Shown piece after piece: positions 25,952-35,395 of a DNA stretch of 64,000 nt (its first letter is position 1; the number at the start of each line of letters is the position of its first letter). The position numbers were made by a program, and so were the translations under genes. The DNA is taken from the NCBI RefSeq assembly GCF_020023735.2, contig NZ_CP076444.2, positions 697,501 to 761,500 on the forward strand. Reading direction: 5' to 3'. This DNA comes from Mycoavidus sp. HKI. Lineage in GTDB: Bacteria > Pseudomonadota > Gammaproteobacteria > Burkholderiales > Burkholderiaceae. The notes under the pieces were generated by a model, which was given only the letters and a program-made list of their open reading frames with translations, was not told where the DNA came from and ran no database searches.

Positions 25952-27702
25952 GGTCGGGGTGGTTAACGGATAGCTTTCCGCCGACATCAGTTCATGCAAA
26001 TAATGCAGCTATACTTACGCAGCAGCCACCAGCTGCATCTCTATTTTTAGCGGAGGGTTTTGCGCAGCGCATCAATGCCCTGGCCCTGCAGCTTGGCGCC
26101 AGCGCCCAGGCCGCACGTGTTACTGCCCTGGCGGCGGCCGAAGTAAGCCGTGCGGGTTCGTCTGGACATGTTTGCATCGCACTCGATGCCTTCGCTGAGC
26201 GCCTCGGTGAAACATCACAGGCGGTGCAGCGGTGGCTATTCTCAAGTGGTCTGGTCAGTGACGGCCAGGCCGCAGATATCGAATTGCTGCCGCTGGTACT
26301 GGATGAGGGTGGGCGGCTTTACCTGGCGCGTTATTATGCCTATGAGCGGCGGATTGCACAGGTGCTTGCCGCGTGCGCCTGCTCGGGTCGACTCACTGTA
26401 GTCAGCGGCGGGCCAGGCACAGGTAAGACCACGGCAATGGTCGGTCAGCTGGTTCGTCTACTTGAAGCTAACCCGGCACTTCGTATCGTGCTTGCGGCAC
26501 CTACCGGTAAAGCTGCTCAGCGCATGCTTAGCGCGCTCGCCGAACGTGCCAGCGCTCTACCTGCAGCTATTAAACAGCGCTTACCTAAACACTCTTTCAC
26601 CTTACACCGATTGCTTGGCACGGGTTTAAAGGCTAACGCTCAGCTTCCTGTGCCGCTGCCCTATGATGTTGTTGTGATTGACGAGGCGTCGATGATCGAC
26701 GTTGCACTGGCAGCACAACTGGTCGCGGCCCTCGCACCGCATAGTTGGCTTATTTTGTTAGGTGATAAAGATCAGCTGGCGGCGGTTGAGGCAGGGGCAG
26801 TATTTGCTGAGCTGAATGTCAGCAAAGGATTGGCCGAGTGTGTTAGCCGCCTCGAACATAATTACCGTTTTGGGCTTGAGTCAGCCATCGGACGGCTATC
26901 GCTAGCGATTCGTGCTGGCTCGCCAAAGGATGCATTAGCGGCATTAGTCCTACAGCCGCCAACGTTGCCAGCACAAGCAGACCTCCTATCTGATTCAACA
27001 GGGGCTGCAGTCTTGATCGACGATCACGGTGAGACACTTGCAGCGAGTTCGTTAAACCTGATGGCAGACGGTTTCGCACCGTATGCAAAGGCGTTAAAAG
27101 ACCTGCTATATGCGCTGACTGAACTGCAGGCGAGTCCTGATCTAGGCCCTCTATTTGAGGCCTTAAACCACTATCGGGTATTAAGTGCCGTACGCGCAGG
27201 CCCGCGCGGGGTTGAGAAGCTCAATGCGTTGTTAGCGACTCGTGTATGCGCTATGGCCGGCATTCAGGTGGCGAGCGGGGCAGCATGGTTTGCTGGCCGG
27301 CCGGTGATGATTACACGCAACGATTATGCGCTTGGCCTTTTTAACGGCGATATGGGCATTGCATTACCCGTTGCGGGAAATAAATTTCGCATTGTTTTTC
27401 CAACCACGGATGGCGGTTGGCGTGTGTTATCTTCTGCTGTATTGCCACCTCATGAAACTGCGTTTGCTTTAACTGTGCATAAATCGCAAGGCTCGGAATT
27501 TAACCAGTTGGCTTTTGTCTTGCCTGCAATAGCCCATGGCGGGCTCACGCGTGAACTGGTCTATACCGCCATTACGCGTGCTCGGCAAACTCTGACAATA
27601 TTGGGTAGTCCCAGTGTATTTGGGCAAGCAGTTGCAACCCCAACCATCCGTGCAGCAGGATTATCCGTTCGTCTAGAAGAGGCGATCATGGCGCTCTCAT
27701 GA
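25948..27702 (+). CDS. recD: RecBCD subunit RecD (5'-3' helicase, exodeoxyribonuclease V alpha)
   Basis: A 584-residue SF1 helicase. Walker A is VVSGGPGTGKTTAMVGQ (about 151-167), then LAAPTGKAAQRM (motif Ia). DEAD-like VVIDEASMIDVALAAQLV follows, and GDKDQLAAVEAGAVF (motif III). Near the end, ALTVHKSQGSEFNQLAFVLP and RELVYTAITRARQTL are motifs V and VI. It drives the fast strand of RecBCD. The ATG overlaps the recB stop, so translation is probably coupled. The end overlaps mltB convergently by 6 bases. Confidence 0.96.
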   Translation: MRSGWLTDSFPPTSVHANNAAILTQQPPAASLFLAEGFAQRINALALQLGASAQAARVTALAAAEVSRAGSSGHVCIALDAFAERLGETSQAVQRWLFSSGLVSDGQAADIELLPLVLDEGGRLYLARYYAYERRIAQVLAACACSGRLTVVSGGPGTGKTTAMVGQLVRLLEANPALRIVLAAPTGKAAQRMLSALAERASALPAAIKQRLPKHSFTLHRLLGTGLKANAQLPVPLPYDVVVIDEASMIDVALAAQLVAALAPHSWLILLGDKDQLAAVEAGAVFAELNVSKGLAECVSRLEHNYRFGLESAIGRLSLAIRAGSPKDALAALVLQPPTLPAQADLLSDSTGAAVLIDDHGETLAASSLNLMADGFAPYAKALKDLLYALTELQASPDLGPLFEALNHYRVLSAVRAGPRGVEKLNALLATRVCAMAGIQVASGAAWFAGRPVMITRNDYALGLFNGDMGIALPVAGNKFRIVFPTTDGGWRVLSSAVLPPHETAFALTVHKSQGSEFNQLAFVLPAIAHGGLTRELVYTAITRARQTLTILGSPSVFGQAVATPTIRAAGLSVRLEEAIMALS

Positions 27703-28830
27703 TCCTGCGCTCATTTGCAAGCGCTGCTTAACTTGCTGGCCAAGCTGGTAGACGCTTAGCGCATAAAAAAAACTGCGGTTATAGTGTGTGATCACAGCAA
27801 AATTGCGTAGGCCCAGTTTATATTCGGTTGGCTGCTTAGGAGTGGGTAAATCGATAATATTAACCAATGTGTTCGACTCAGCCTCTAGGTTGAGAGTTTC
27901 ATTGAGTAATAGGCCTGCTTTATGAAGTTCGCCTAGCGTTCGGCGAGGTTCAATTTTCCCATCTGCGCCGGCTTGCGCAAGGCCTAGGCTACCGCTATCA
28001 GAGGCAATTTCCCAAATCACCGGCCGGCCAGCTTCCCAGCCGTGTTGGCGCAGATAATTGGCAACACTGCCAATTGCATCAGCAACGCTCGTACTTAAAT
28101 CGACCTTCTGATCACCATCATAATCAATGGCGTACTGTATAACGCTGCTTGGCATAAATTGCGCAATACCCACGGCTCCGTTATAGGAGCCTAAAATGCG
28201 AGTTGGATCAAGACCCGCAGCACGGGTCCAGAGTAGAAAGGCTTCTAAATTTTTGCGAAATAGCGCTGCACGTTGCAACTGATTTGGCTTCGTTGGATAG
28301 TCAAAAGTTAAGGTCGTCAGGACATCCAATACAGGGTGACGGCCCATATTACGGCCATAAAAAGTCTCAACGCCAATGATCCCAACAATAATCTCAGGTG
28401 GCACACCAAATTCTTGCTGCGCGCGCTGTAAAATTGCTTGATGAGTGCGCCAGAACTGCACGCCAGCATTAATGCGCTCTGCATTAAGAAACCGTGACTG
28501 ATAAGTACGCCAATCGCGAGGCGATGCTGCAAGGGACGGCTGTTCAAGTTTAACAACCGCGGCTGAGTATTTAGCTTGCGTGAAAAGCGCGCGTAGCACG
28601 CTAGGCTCAAAGTGATGGCGTATCACTAGATCACTGATGAAAGTCTCGACAGCTGGATTGTTTTGATAGCGTTTTGAAACGTTTTCTTTTTCGGAATTTT
28701 GCTGTGCCGGTGTGCAACCCGCTACGAGCGTACTCCCTACAGCCAATATTCCGACCCCGCTCAGAAACAGGCAGGAGAGAAATATACGGCGGGCAGCAGA
28801 AATAGCTAAAATGTGCGTCGCAGTCATCAT
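27697..28830 (-). CDS. mltB: Membrane-bound lytic murein transglycosylase B
   Basis: A 377-residue lipoprotein that cleaves peptidoglycan between MurNAc and GlcNAc. The signal segment ends with the lipobox LVAGC, giving Cys39 as the lipidated residue. The catalytic Glu is in VGIIGVETFYGRNMG (E155). Later family blocks are SYNGAVGIAQFMPSSVIQYA, followed by IDYDGDQKVDL, and then VANYLRQHGWEAGRPV. The presence of all of them marks the SltB/MltB group. Gene length is normal. It is convergent with recD and overlaps it by 6 bases. Confidence 0.94.
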   Translation of the reverse strand: MMTATHILAISAARRIFLSCLFLSGVGILAVGSTLVAGCTPAQQNSEKENVSKRYQNNPAVETFISDLVIRHHFEPSVLRALFTQAKYSAAVVKLEQPSLAASPRDWRTYQSRFLNAERINAGVQFWRTHQAILQRAQQEFGVPPEIIVGIIGVETFYGRNMGRHPVLDVLTTLTFDYPTKPNQLQRAALFRKNLEAFLLWTRAAGLDPTRILGSYNGAVGIAQFMPSSVIQYAIDYDGDQKVDLSTSVADAIGSVANYLRQHGWEAGRPVIWEIASDSGSLGLAQAGADGKIEPRRTLGELHKAGLLLNETLNLEAESNTLVNIIDLPTPKQPTEYKLGLRNFAVITHYNRSFFYALSVYQLGQQVKQRLQMSAGS

Positions 28831-29138
28831 GAATAAATAAAATAATATGAATTTGGATCAATATATAGCACGAATGTCCTGTTTTCGCTATAACTCGCCT
28901 CTTGTTAGGCGTGCTGAGCAGGATGTTGACAAGCGACCTCTCTGAAGACTGCCGAGCAATACACCAATGCAATGCCACTGGCCGCCCATGTCGAGCAATA
29001 ATTATTTCACGCTCTTTGCAAAAATTACAGATGCAAAACTGTGACAACAGTCGTAACTACATGTGTTAATACGAAGACCGTTAATAAAGCCAGCCACGCC
29101 ATAAGCATTCTTCATTTGAAACTCTAGCGAGTAGGTGA
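28831..29138. other. Long intergenic region with a possible antitoxin remnant
   Basis: On the minus strand, about 29025-28960 reads CKEREIIIARHGRPVA. This strongly resembles the signature of Phd/YefM or VapB antitoxins (EEVIIARHGKPVA). The flanking frame is broken or unrelated, so it would be only a fragment. A second minus frame at 29211-29002 begins MMIREPLGLSFQHVQGVYLY; I recognise no family. The rest shows nothing clear. Confidence 0.35.
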
Positions 29139-29345
29139 CAGTCCCCGCAAAGTATAGATATACTCCTTGCACGTGCTGGAACGACAGACCAAGAGGCTCG
29201 CGTATCATCATCTAGTGCCAATCATGCTCCTAGCGCACTTGACCCTAGCGGAAGCCAGCGGACGAAACATCGAGGCAGGTTTGCCCAAGTGGGCGCTGCG
29301 TTGAAACACTTAATAGAAAATAACAGGGGGGACATGATGTGTTAG
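29139..29345 (+). other. Upstream open frame overlapping the NACHT gene start
   Basis: This frame is open for 68 codons after TGA 29136-29138 and ends with ATG ATG TGT TAG at 29334-29345, overlapping the NACHT GTG start by 7 bases. Its text looks protein-like: ARVSSSSANHAPSALDPSG, then RGRFAQVGAALKHLIENNRG. There is no ATG at its beginning, so it may be a remnant of a longer N-terminal part, now out of frame. Alternatively its end may act as a tiny leader (two ATG codons) coupling translation to the GTG. Confidence 0.4.
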
Positions 29346-32300
29346 GCAATATCTTTTCGTCATCACGGAGCGCGCTCTCACCACAGAAAACACTAGACCT
29401 TGCTAACTGTTATTTAGAGAATGCCCGCAAGGCCAAGGACCTCGAAATAGCTTTAGTGTTATGCGACGACGCGGAAGCCTCGTTATCTCAGATGAAAAGA
29501 GCTTTGAGAAAAGCGCATACTCCTGAGACCCTAGCAGATCAAACCCTGCGGACTAAAATCGGTACCGTTTATTTCGAGCACGGCAAAGTGTTAGAAAACT
29601 TAGGTCACTCCGATAAGGCGCAGGTCAGCTATAAAAAAGCAGAAAAGTGGGGATATGTCCAGGAGCAAGCCAGGCCGATTGTTTCCTCTCGTCCCAGCAG
29701 CACGTTTGAGTCGATTAAAGGCGGATTCCATTCTCACCCCGCTTCAGCCACGCCCCAACACGCCTCCACAGCAGATAATAAGGGCAGTCTGGGCCGCAAT
29801 ATCGCCCAGATTCCTGCCCATATTTTTGCGCAGAATGTGTCTGCACCGGTTGAGCGCTATGACTTACCGCAAGCAGATGACCACTTCACCAGCACCCCCC
29901 AACTTGTGTACTGCTTGAGCCTGTTACCCAGTGTCTCGTTAGAGCATAGATCCCTCAATGAAAAAGAAAGTGACTGGTCACAGGCCCTAGCAAAAGATGA
30001 AGTAGAACAAAAAAGGCTCCGTAGCCTGGCAACCAATTTGATCCGGGAATTCATCGAGGATCCACTCCAAGAGGCCACCACCGTAGCCGAAATGGTGTAC
30101 CTGGCCCCAGTTCTCGAGCAGGAGCACTTTAAAAAGCTCATAGCACAGTGTGTAGATGGCATAAATCAATCAGTCTTGTTGGATTCTCCTTTACTGGAAG
30201 GACTGGCTCAACTGATTCAACATACGACTCCTGGTTATTTAACGGAAGATGATTTAGCAAAAATATTAAAACTCTTAGATGCACGTTTAGAAGATACCCA
30301 TGGGCAGTCTACGGACCCTATTTATCAATTAACGCGCACGGTATCGCACGTATTGGATGCGATGGCCGATAGCCACGTCATGGGCGTAAAACGCGAAGCC
30401 CTCCATGCTCCGCTCTCTGCGTATCTAGAAGGGTTAAAGAGTAGCGATGACCCATATCTCGTCTACCAAGCCGCCTATGCCGCTCAAGCTTTGCTATACG
30501 TGCCCAATGATGAAATGCTATTGGACGCGGTGCAACGAATCGGAGGAAAAATATTGGGGGGTGCCGCAGAGATAGTGAGTGCCATCAAAGGCTTTGACCT
30601 GAATGGTTTCATAGACGGCTTAAAGAGTATTCAAGAGGGAGTAGGCGGGATCGTAATCGCCGCTAAAACCCTCAAGGAAGGCTATGACACGGTGATGTCA
30701 TTGAAGGAGAGCGGGCAAAGTTTTCTTGAAAGCCTGCAAGAAGGATACAGTTTTGACCGTAAAAGTGCATGGTATCCCGCCTTGCAAGTCGCCGATCAGT
30801 TGCTACAAAAAGGGCGGCTCGCAGACTTCAAAGAGTTGGTGTGCGCAGCACCCTGTCGGCGCGCTTCTGCTTTTCAGTGGGGGGTATGCGAACGCTTAGC
30901 GCAACTGGCTGCTAATCCGCTGTGGGATGCGGGCATACGGCAAAGCGCGTTGGACTTTTTAGGTGCGCTGTATAAAGACGATGCGACGTGGGGGCACCAC
31001 GCCAACGTCAAGCAATGGATTATTAAGATTCTAATGCACCTAGCCGATTCGTCTGAGCGTACGCTAAAGAGCAAAATTTCCCTTAAAGCCTCGGAAAAGT
31101 CGTTTGAGATAGCAGTAGCGGCCAAAACTCTGCTTAAAGCGTTGAAAAAGAGTGAGGATGCTAAGAAACAAAAGCTTTATGAAGACTGTATAAAAGAGGG
31201 CAAAGGCCGATGTCCCTATACCCTGAATGTAGGACCACCGCTGCTCGCTTCGCCATCCTTGTTAGACCGCATTCAGAATAAGCCTGACGTCGAGACTGAC
31301 TTGCGCAAGCTCAAACGTCAGCGCTTAAAAGAACGGAGTGGCGGCGTGTATGTCTCCCCACAAGCCAAGCATAGCCTAAAAGCGCGCGATACAGCACTGT
31401 TTGATCTAACCCAAAAGGTCAACGACTTTCTGGATAATAATCAAAAGGTGATGTTGCTCTTAGGCGATTCCGGTGCGGGTAAATCGACCTTTAATCGGGC
31501 GCTCGAAACCGCCCTCTGGGACGTCTATGAGACAGCGGAAGACCCGAGCATCCCCCTCTTTATTAACTTGCCTGCGATTGACAAGCCAGAACAGGATCTG
31601 ATCCCCAAACAATTACGCAAGGCAGGCTTTACCGAACCGCAGATTAGAGCGTTAAAGGAGCATCACAAATTTGTCTTGATTTGTGACGGCTATGATGAGA
31701 GCCAACAAACCCATAATCTGTATACCAATAACCTGCTAAATCAGCCAGGAGAATGGCAGGCGCAGATGGTGATCAGCTGCCGTAGCGAATATATTGGCCT
31801 CGATTATCGGGATCTCTTTCAGCCGACGGACGGCCATTACCAGGATGAATCGACGCTTTTTCAGGAAGCGGTCATCACCCCATTTTCCGAGGGGCAAATT
31901 AAAGATTACGTCAGGCAATATGTGTCCGTGATTAGACCGCTCTGGCAGGAGAGTGACTACCTACAGGCACTTAAGGGTATCCCCCATTTACAAGATTTGG
32001 TGAAAAATCCCTTTCTTTTAACCCTATCCCTAGAGGTGCTCCCTCGCTTGGTGGATCTAAGAAAAGAGTTTTCTACGGTCCGCTTAAGCCGCGTTGCGCT
32101 CTATGACCAGTTCGTGGAGCAATGGCTGGAGCGTGGTAAAAAACGATTAGGCAAAAAAGAATTAACCGGTCCAGAAAAAAAAGCCTTTGAAAGTTTAGCA
32201 GATGAAGGGTTTACGCAGAACGGCATCGTTTTTTTGAAAAACTTGTCGGCCGCTATTTATGAGCATCAAGCGGGGCATCCGGTGGTCGAGTATTCGCACT

Positions 32301-35074
32301 TTAGAGATCAAGAAACGTGGAAAGAGGCCTTTTTTAGCCGAGAAGATGAAAAACACCTGCTGCGTGAAGCCCTGCCGTTAAACCGCAGTGGCAATCAGTA
32401 TCGATTTATCCATCGGTCGTTACTGGAATACGGGGTGGCCCGCGCGGTGTTTGAACCGCAAAATAAGGAGCACGCAAAGAAAGTTGCCTTTAAGCCAGCT
32501 CTGGCCCGTCGAGGCAGCGTGAGTTCCATCTTAAGTTTTGAAAGCCAAACCGCTTCGAAAGAAGCCACTATAGCCGTTGAGCAGCCGGTGCTCGATTCGC
32601 CTTTGGCGAAGAAGAATTTCGTCGGTGAGCCGTCCGTTCTGCAATTTTTAGTGGAGCGCGTTCAACAAGAGCCTTTGTTCAAGCAACAGTTGCTCGCAGT
32701 GATTGAACGTTCAAAAATAGAAAGAACAGACAACCCGCTACGCAACGCAGTGCGTAAGGCCGCGGCCAATGCGATCACGATCTTGGTGAGAGCGGGTGTG
32801 CCATTTAATGGCGCGGATTTACGGGGCATCCAGATTCCCGGGGCGGATCTGAGTGAGGGCGAGTTCGATTCTGCGCAGTTGCAAGGGGCCGATTTAAGAA
32901 AGGTCAATCTTCGCGCTATCTGGCTGCGCCAAGCGAATTTGAGTGGCGCGCAGATGACCGGCGTGCAGTTTGGCGAATGGCCTTTTATCCAAGAAGAGGC
33001 CGGCGTGCTGGCCTATGCATATTCACCTGATGGCGATGCTTGTGCCATCGGTCTGAGTAACGGAAACATCAATCTTTATGATACAGCAAGTCAGGCAAAA
33101 ATCTATGCCTTACGCGGCCATGCCGACGCCGTTAGGAGTGTCGCGTATTCATCGCAAGGTGGGCAGTTCGCTTCTGGCAGTCGGGATACTACCGTGCGGC
33201 TGTGGGACGTAACAACAGGCACTGTGCGCCACACCTTACGCGGCCATACGGATGAGGTAAATAGCGTAGCCTATTCACCGTCAGGGGATCAACTCGCCTC
33301 TGGCAGTTGGGACAATACTGTCAGGCTGTGGGATGTGAAAACGGGTACCTGCCTGCGCACTTTAGACAAACATGGTGATAGAGTCTTGAGCGTAGCGTAT
33401 TCACCGCAAGGGGGGCAACTTGCCTCTGGGAGTTGGGACGATACCGTCAGGCTGTGGGATGTGAAAACCGGCACTTTGCTCCACACCTTACGCGGACATA
33501 CTCATGGGATCAATAGCGTAGCATATTCGCCGAAAGGGGATCAACTCGCCTCTGCGAGTGCTGACAGTACAGTGATGCTGTGGAATGTAGAAGGCGGCAC
33601 TTGGCTTCGCACCTTAAGCGTCGAGGGCCATGCCCTTGTCGTTAATAGCGTAGCGTATTCGCCGCGAGGAGATCAACTCGCCTCAGGGAGTTGGGACAAT
33701 ACCGTCAGGCTGTGGGACGTAGAAACGGGCACTTGCCTACGCATCTTAAGCGGGCATAGTCGTAACGTTACGATCGTAGCCTATACACCGAAAGGGGGAC
33801 TAATCGCTTCTGGTAGTGCAGATGAAACAGTCCGGTTGTGGGATATAGAAACGGCCGTTTGGCGCTCCATCTCAAACGGCCATACTGATTGGGTTAACAG
33901 TGTGGCGTATGCATCCCAAGGGGATCTGATCGCCTCTGGCAGTGATGACGAGACCGTGCGACTGTGGGATAGGGAAACGGGCGCTTTACGCCACACCTTA
34001 CGTGGACATGCTAAGTGGGTAAATAGCGTAGCGTTTGCACCGCAAGGCGGGCAGATCGCCTCTGGCAGCTGGGATAATACCGTGCGGCTGTGGGACGTAG
34101 AAACGGATTCTTTGCCTCGTATCTTAAGCGAACATACGGATAGAGTTAGGAGCGTAGCGTATTCACCGCAAGGGGATCAACTCGCCTCTGGAAGCCACGA
34201 CTGCACCGTGCGGCTGTGGGACGTAAAAACCGGTACTTTGCGCGCCACCTTAAGCGGCCATACGGATAGAGTTATGAGTCTAGCCTATTCACCGCAAGGG
34301 GATTTGATCGTCTCTGGCAGTGATGACCAGACCGTACGGCTGTGGAACGTAACCACGGGCACTGTGCGCCACGTCTTACACCAACATACGAGTTGGCTTA
34401 GGGGCGTGGCCTATTCACCGCAAGGCAATCAAATTGCTTCTGGCAGTAATGACCAGACCGTGCGGCTGTGGGACGTAGAAACCGGCGCTGTGCTCCACAT
34501 CTTAAAAGGACATACTAATTGTGTTAGAAGCGTAGCCTATTCACCGCAAGGAGATTTGATCGCCTCTGGCAGCGATGACCATACCGTGCGGCTGTGGGAC
34601 GTAAAAACGGGCCAGTGTCAGGGGGAGGTCAAATGTTTTACCGGGCCAGTCATGAGTGTCGCTTGGAATGCGAGTATCAATGGGACGTATTTAGTGACCG
34701 GCGGTGCCGATCACTCGGTCCGCCGGTGGGAGATAAAAAAAGAGGCGGAAAAAGATAAGGTGATTTTGTGCTGGAGTTCGACACATCACGTGCTTACCGT
34801 GACGGATACATCCATCGAAGGTGCACACGGCTTAAGTGGGATAAAAAAGCAACTCTTAAAGCAGCGCGGGGCAATGGGTGAGCCGGCTTTACGCTTCCAC
34901 CAGACAACTAGGCAACTAAGCGGCGTGCTATCCGCGGCAGCTAAATTCAAGCAGCTGGCAAAACCTAAAACGTTGGATGCCCTCCCTGCAGCACTATCCA
35001 GTCCATCGATCGGAGAGTCAGTCAGGTCAGGACAATCGGTAAACGCGCAGTCCGTACCTTCTAATCTTGCATGA
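29339..35074 (+). CDS. NACHT ATPase with pentapeptide and 14 WD40 repeats (NLR-like protein)
   Basis: A 1911-residue STAND protein. Residues 1-110 contain TPR-like helices (TVYFEHGKVLENLGHSDKAQ), followed by about 550 residues of helical, HEAT-like sequence with no known enzyme motif. NACHT follows: Walker A GDSGAGKST (709-717), Walker B LICDGYDES (about 781-789), a sensor-like VISCRSEY, and FIHRSLLEYGVARAVF near 1020. A pentapeptide block (GADLRGIQIPGADLS and on) lies at about 1156-1210. From 1225 to 1814 there are 14 WD40 blades of about 42 residues (SVAYSPQGDLIASGSDDHTV type), enough for two 7-blade propellers. Start is GTG 29339 with GGGGGG upstream; no ATG is possible because of a TAA in frame. 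The layout recalls fungal HET-E/NWD receptors and bacterial NACHT defence proteins. Phage defence or host interaction are both open. Confidence 0.93.
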   Translation: MLGNIFSSSRSALSPQKTLDLANCYLENARKAKDLEIALVLCDDAEASLSQMKRALRKAHTPETLADQTLRTKIGTVYFEHGKVLENLGHSDKAQVSYKKAEKWGYVQEQARPIVSSRPSSTFESIKGGFHSHPASATPQHASTADNKGSLGRNIAQIPAHIFAQNVSAPVERYDLPQADDHFTSTPQLVYCLSLLPSVSLEHRSLNEKESDWSQALAKDEVEQKRLRSLATNLIREFIEDPLQEATTVAEMVYLAPVLEQEHFKKLIAQCVDGINQSVLLDSPLLEGLAQLIQHTTPGYLTEDDLAKILKLLDARLEDTHGQSTDPIYQLTRTVSHVLDAMADSHVMGVKREALHAPLSAYLEGLKSSDDPYLVYQAAYAAQALLYVPNDEMLLDAVQRIGGKILGGAAEIVSAIKGFDLNGFIDGLKSIQEGVGGIVIAAKTLKEGYDTVMSLKESGQSFLESLQEGYSFDRKSAWYPALQVADQLLQKGRLADFKELVCAAPCRRASAFQWGVCERLAQLAANPLWDAGIRQSALDFLGALYKDDATWGHHANVKQWIIKILMHLADSSERTLKSKISLKASEKSFEIAVAAKTLLKALKKSEDAKKQKLYEDCIKEGKGRCPYTLNVGPPLLASPSLLDRIQNKPDVETDLRKLKRQRLKERSGGVYVSPQAKHSLKARDTALFDLTQKVNDFLDNNQKVMLLLGDSGAGKSTFNRALETALWDVYETAEDPSIPLFINLPAIDKPEQDLIPKQLRKAGFTEPQIRALKEHHKFVLICDGYDESQQTHNLYTNNLLNQPGEWQAQMVISCRSEYIGLDYRDLFQPTDGHYQDESTLFQEAVITPFSEGQIKDYVRQYVSVIRPLWQESDYLQALKGIPHLQDLVKNPFLLTLSLEVLPRLVDLRKEFSTVRLSRVALYDQFVEQWLERGKKRLGKKELTGPEKKAFESLADEGFTQNGIVFLKNLSAAIYEHQAGHPVVEYSHFRDQETWKEAFFSREDEKHLLREALPLNRSGNQYRFIHRSLLEYGVARAVFEPQNKEHAKKVAFKPALARRGSVSSILSFESQTASKEATIAVEQPVLDSPLAKKNFVGEPSVLQFLVERVQQEPLFKQQLLAVIERSKIERTDNPLRNAVRKAAANAITILVRAGVPFNGADLRGIQIPGADLSEGEFDSAQLQGADLRKVNLRAIWLRQANLSGAQMTGVQFGEWPFIQEEAGVLAYAYSPDGDACAIGLSNGNINLYDTASQAKIYALRGHADAVRSVAYSSQGGQFASGSRDTTVRLWDVTTGTVRHTLRGHTDEVNSVAYSPSGDQLASGSWDNTVRLWDVKTGTCLRTLDKHGDRVLSVAYSPQGGQLASGSWDDTVRLWDVKTGTLLHTLRGHTHGINSVAYSPKGDQLASASADSTVMLWNVEGGTWLRTLSVEGHALVVNSVAYSPRGDQLASGSWDNTVRLWDVETGTCLRILSGHSRNVTIVAYTPKGGLIASGSADETVRLWDIETAVWRSISNGHTDWVNSVAYASQGDLIASGSDDETVRLWDRETGALRHTLRGHAKWVNSVAFAPQGGQIASGSWDNTVRLWDVETDSLPRILSEHTDRVRSVAYSPQGDQLASGSHDCTVRLWDVKTGTLRATLSGHTDRVMSLAYSPQGDLIVSGSDDQTVRLWNVTTGTVRHVLHQHTSWLRGVAYSPQGNQIASGSNDQTVRLWDVETGAVLHILKGHTNCVRSVAYSPQGDLIASGSDDHTVRLWDVKTGQCQGEVKCFTGPVMSVAWNASINGTYLVTGGADHSVRRWEIKKEAEKDKVILCWSSTHHVLTVTDTSIEGAHGLSGIKKQLLKQRGAMGEPALRFHQTTRQLSGVLSAAAKFKQLAKPKTLDALPAALSSPSIGESVRSGQSVNAQSVPSNLA
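33011..34780 (+). repeat. Tandem WD40 repeat array (about 126 bp units)
   Basis: Fourteen units, the first and last degenerate, lie inside the NACHT gene. The inner ones repeat the phrase for VAYSPQG, ASGS and VRLWDV with very similar bases, for example AGCGTAGCGTATTCACCG. Such likeness at DNA level suggests recent duplication or gene conversion among units. Unit 5 is two codons longer. Confidence 0.9.
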
Positions 35075-35149
35075 GGCTATCATCGCTAGCGGATCAATAT
35101 TGACTATTTGGCTTTCTCTGTCGGCAACCTTGAAAAATCGACTGCGAAC

Positions 35150-35182
35150 GCGCAACCCTCCGAATTTAGCGGAAGGTTGCGC
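35150..35182. repeat. Strong hairpin downstream of the NACHT gene
   Basis: GCGCAACC (35150-35157) pairs with GGTTGCGC (35175-35182), and inner TCCG pairs with CGGA around a 7-base loop. No T tract follows on the plus strand, so it is not a standard intrinsic terminator, though it could protect the mRNA end. Confidence 0.55.
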
Positions 35183-35255
35183 GGAGCAAAAATAGCCAAA
35201 AAATTAAATAGGCATATGCCGCACATCCTTTATTTATGGTACTATGCGCCCCATT

Positions 35256-35340
35256 GCCCAGGTGGTGAAATAGGTAGACGCAGGGGACTCAAAATCCCCC
35301 GCCGCAAGGCGTGCCGGTTCGATTCCGGCCCTGGGCACCA
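35256..35340 (+). tRNA. tRNA-Leu (anticodon CAA)
   Basis: The acceptor stem pairs GCCCAGG at 35256 with CCTGGGC before the encoded ACCA at 35337-35340. The anticodon stem GGGGA and TCCCC frames the loop CTCAAAA, so the anticodon is CAA. A long variable arm (CGCCGCAAGGCG) and the T arm GGTTCGATTCC fit class II leucine tRNA. An integrase tail lies 55 bases downstream. Confidence 0.96.
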
Positions 35341-35395
35341 AGTAAACATAAGGGTTTCAGCCCGATAGAGCTTTTTTAGCTTATTCTACAAAATT

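Noticed and set aside
33289..33996. Open frames on the minus strand of the WD40 region
   Set aside because: They are by-products of the repeated codon pattern of the blades.
33011..34780. CRISPR-like array suggested by regular repeats
   Set aside because: The repeats are coding, 126 bases long and read as WD40 blades without spacers.
35150..35182. Hairpin as an intrinsic terminator of the NACHT gene
   Set aside because: It is followed by A-rich, not T-rich, sequence on the transcribed strand.
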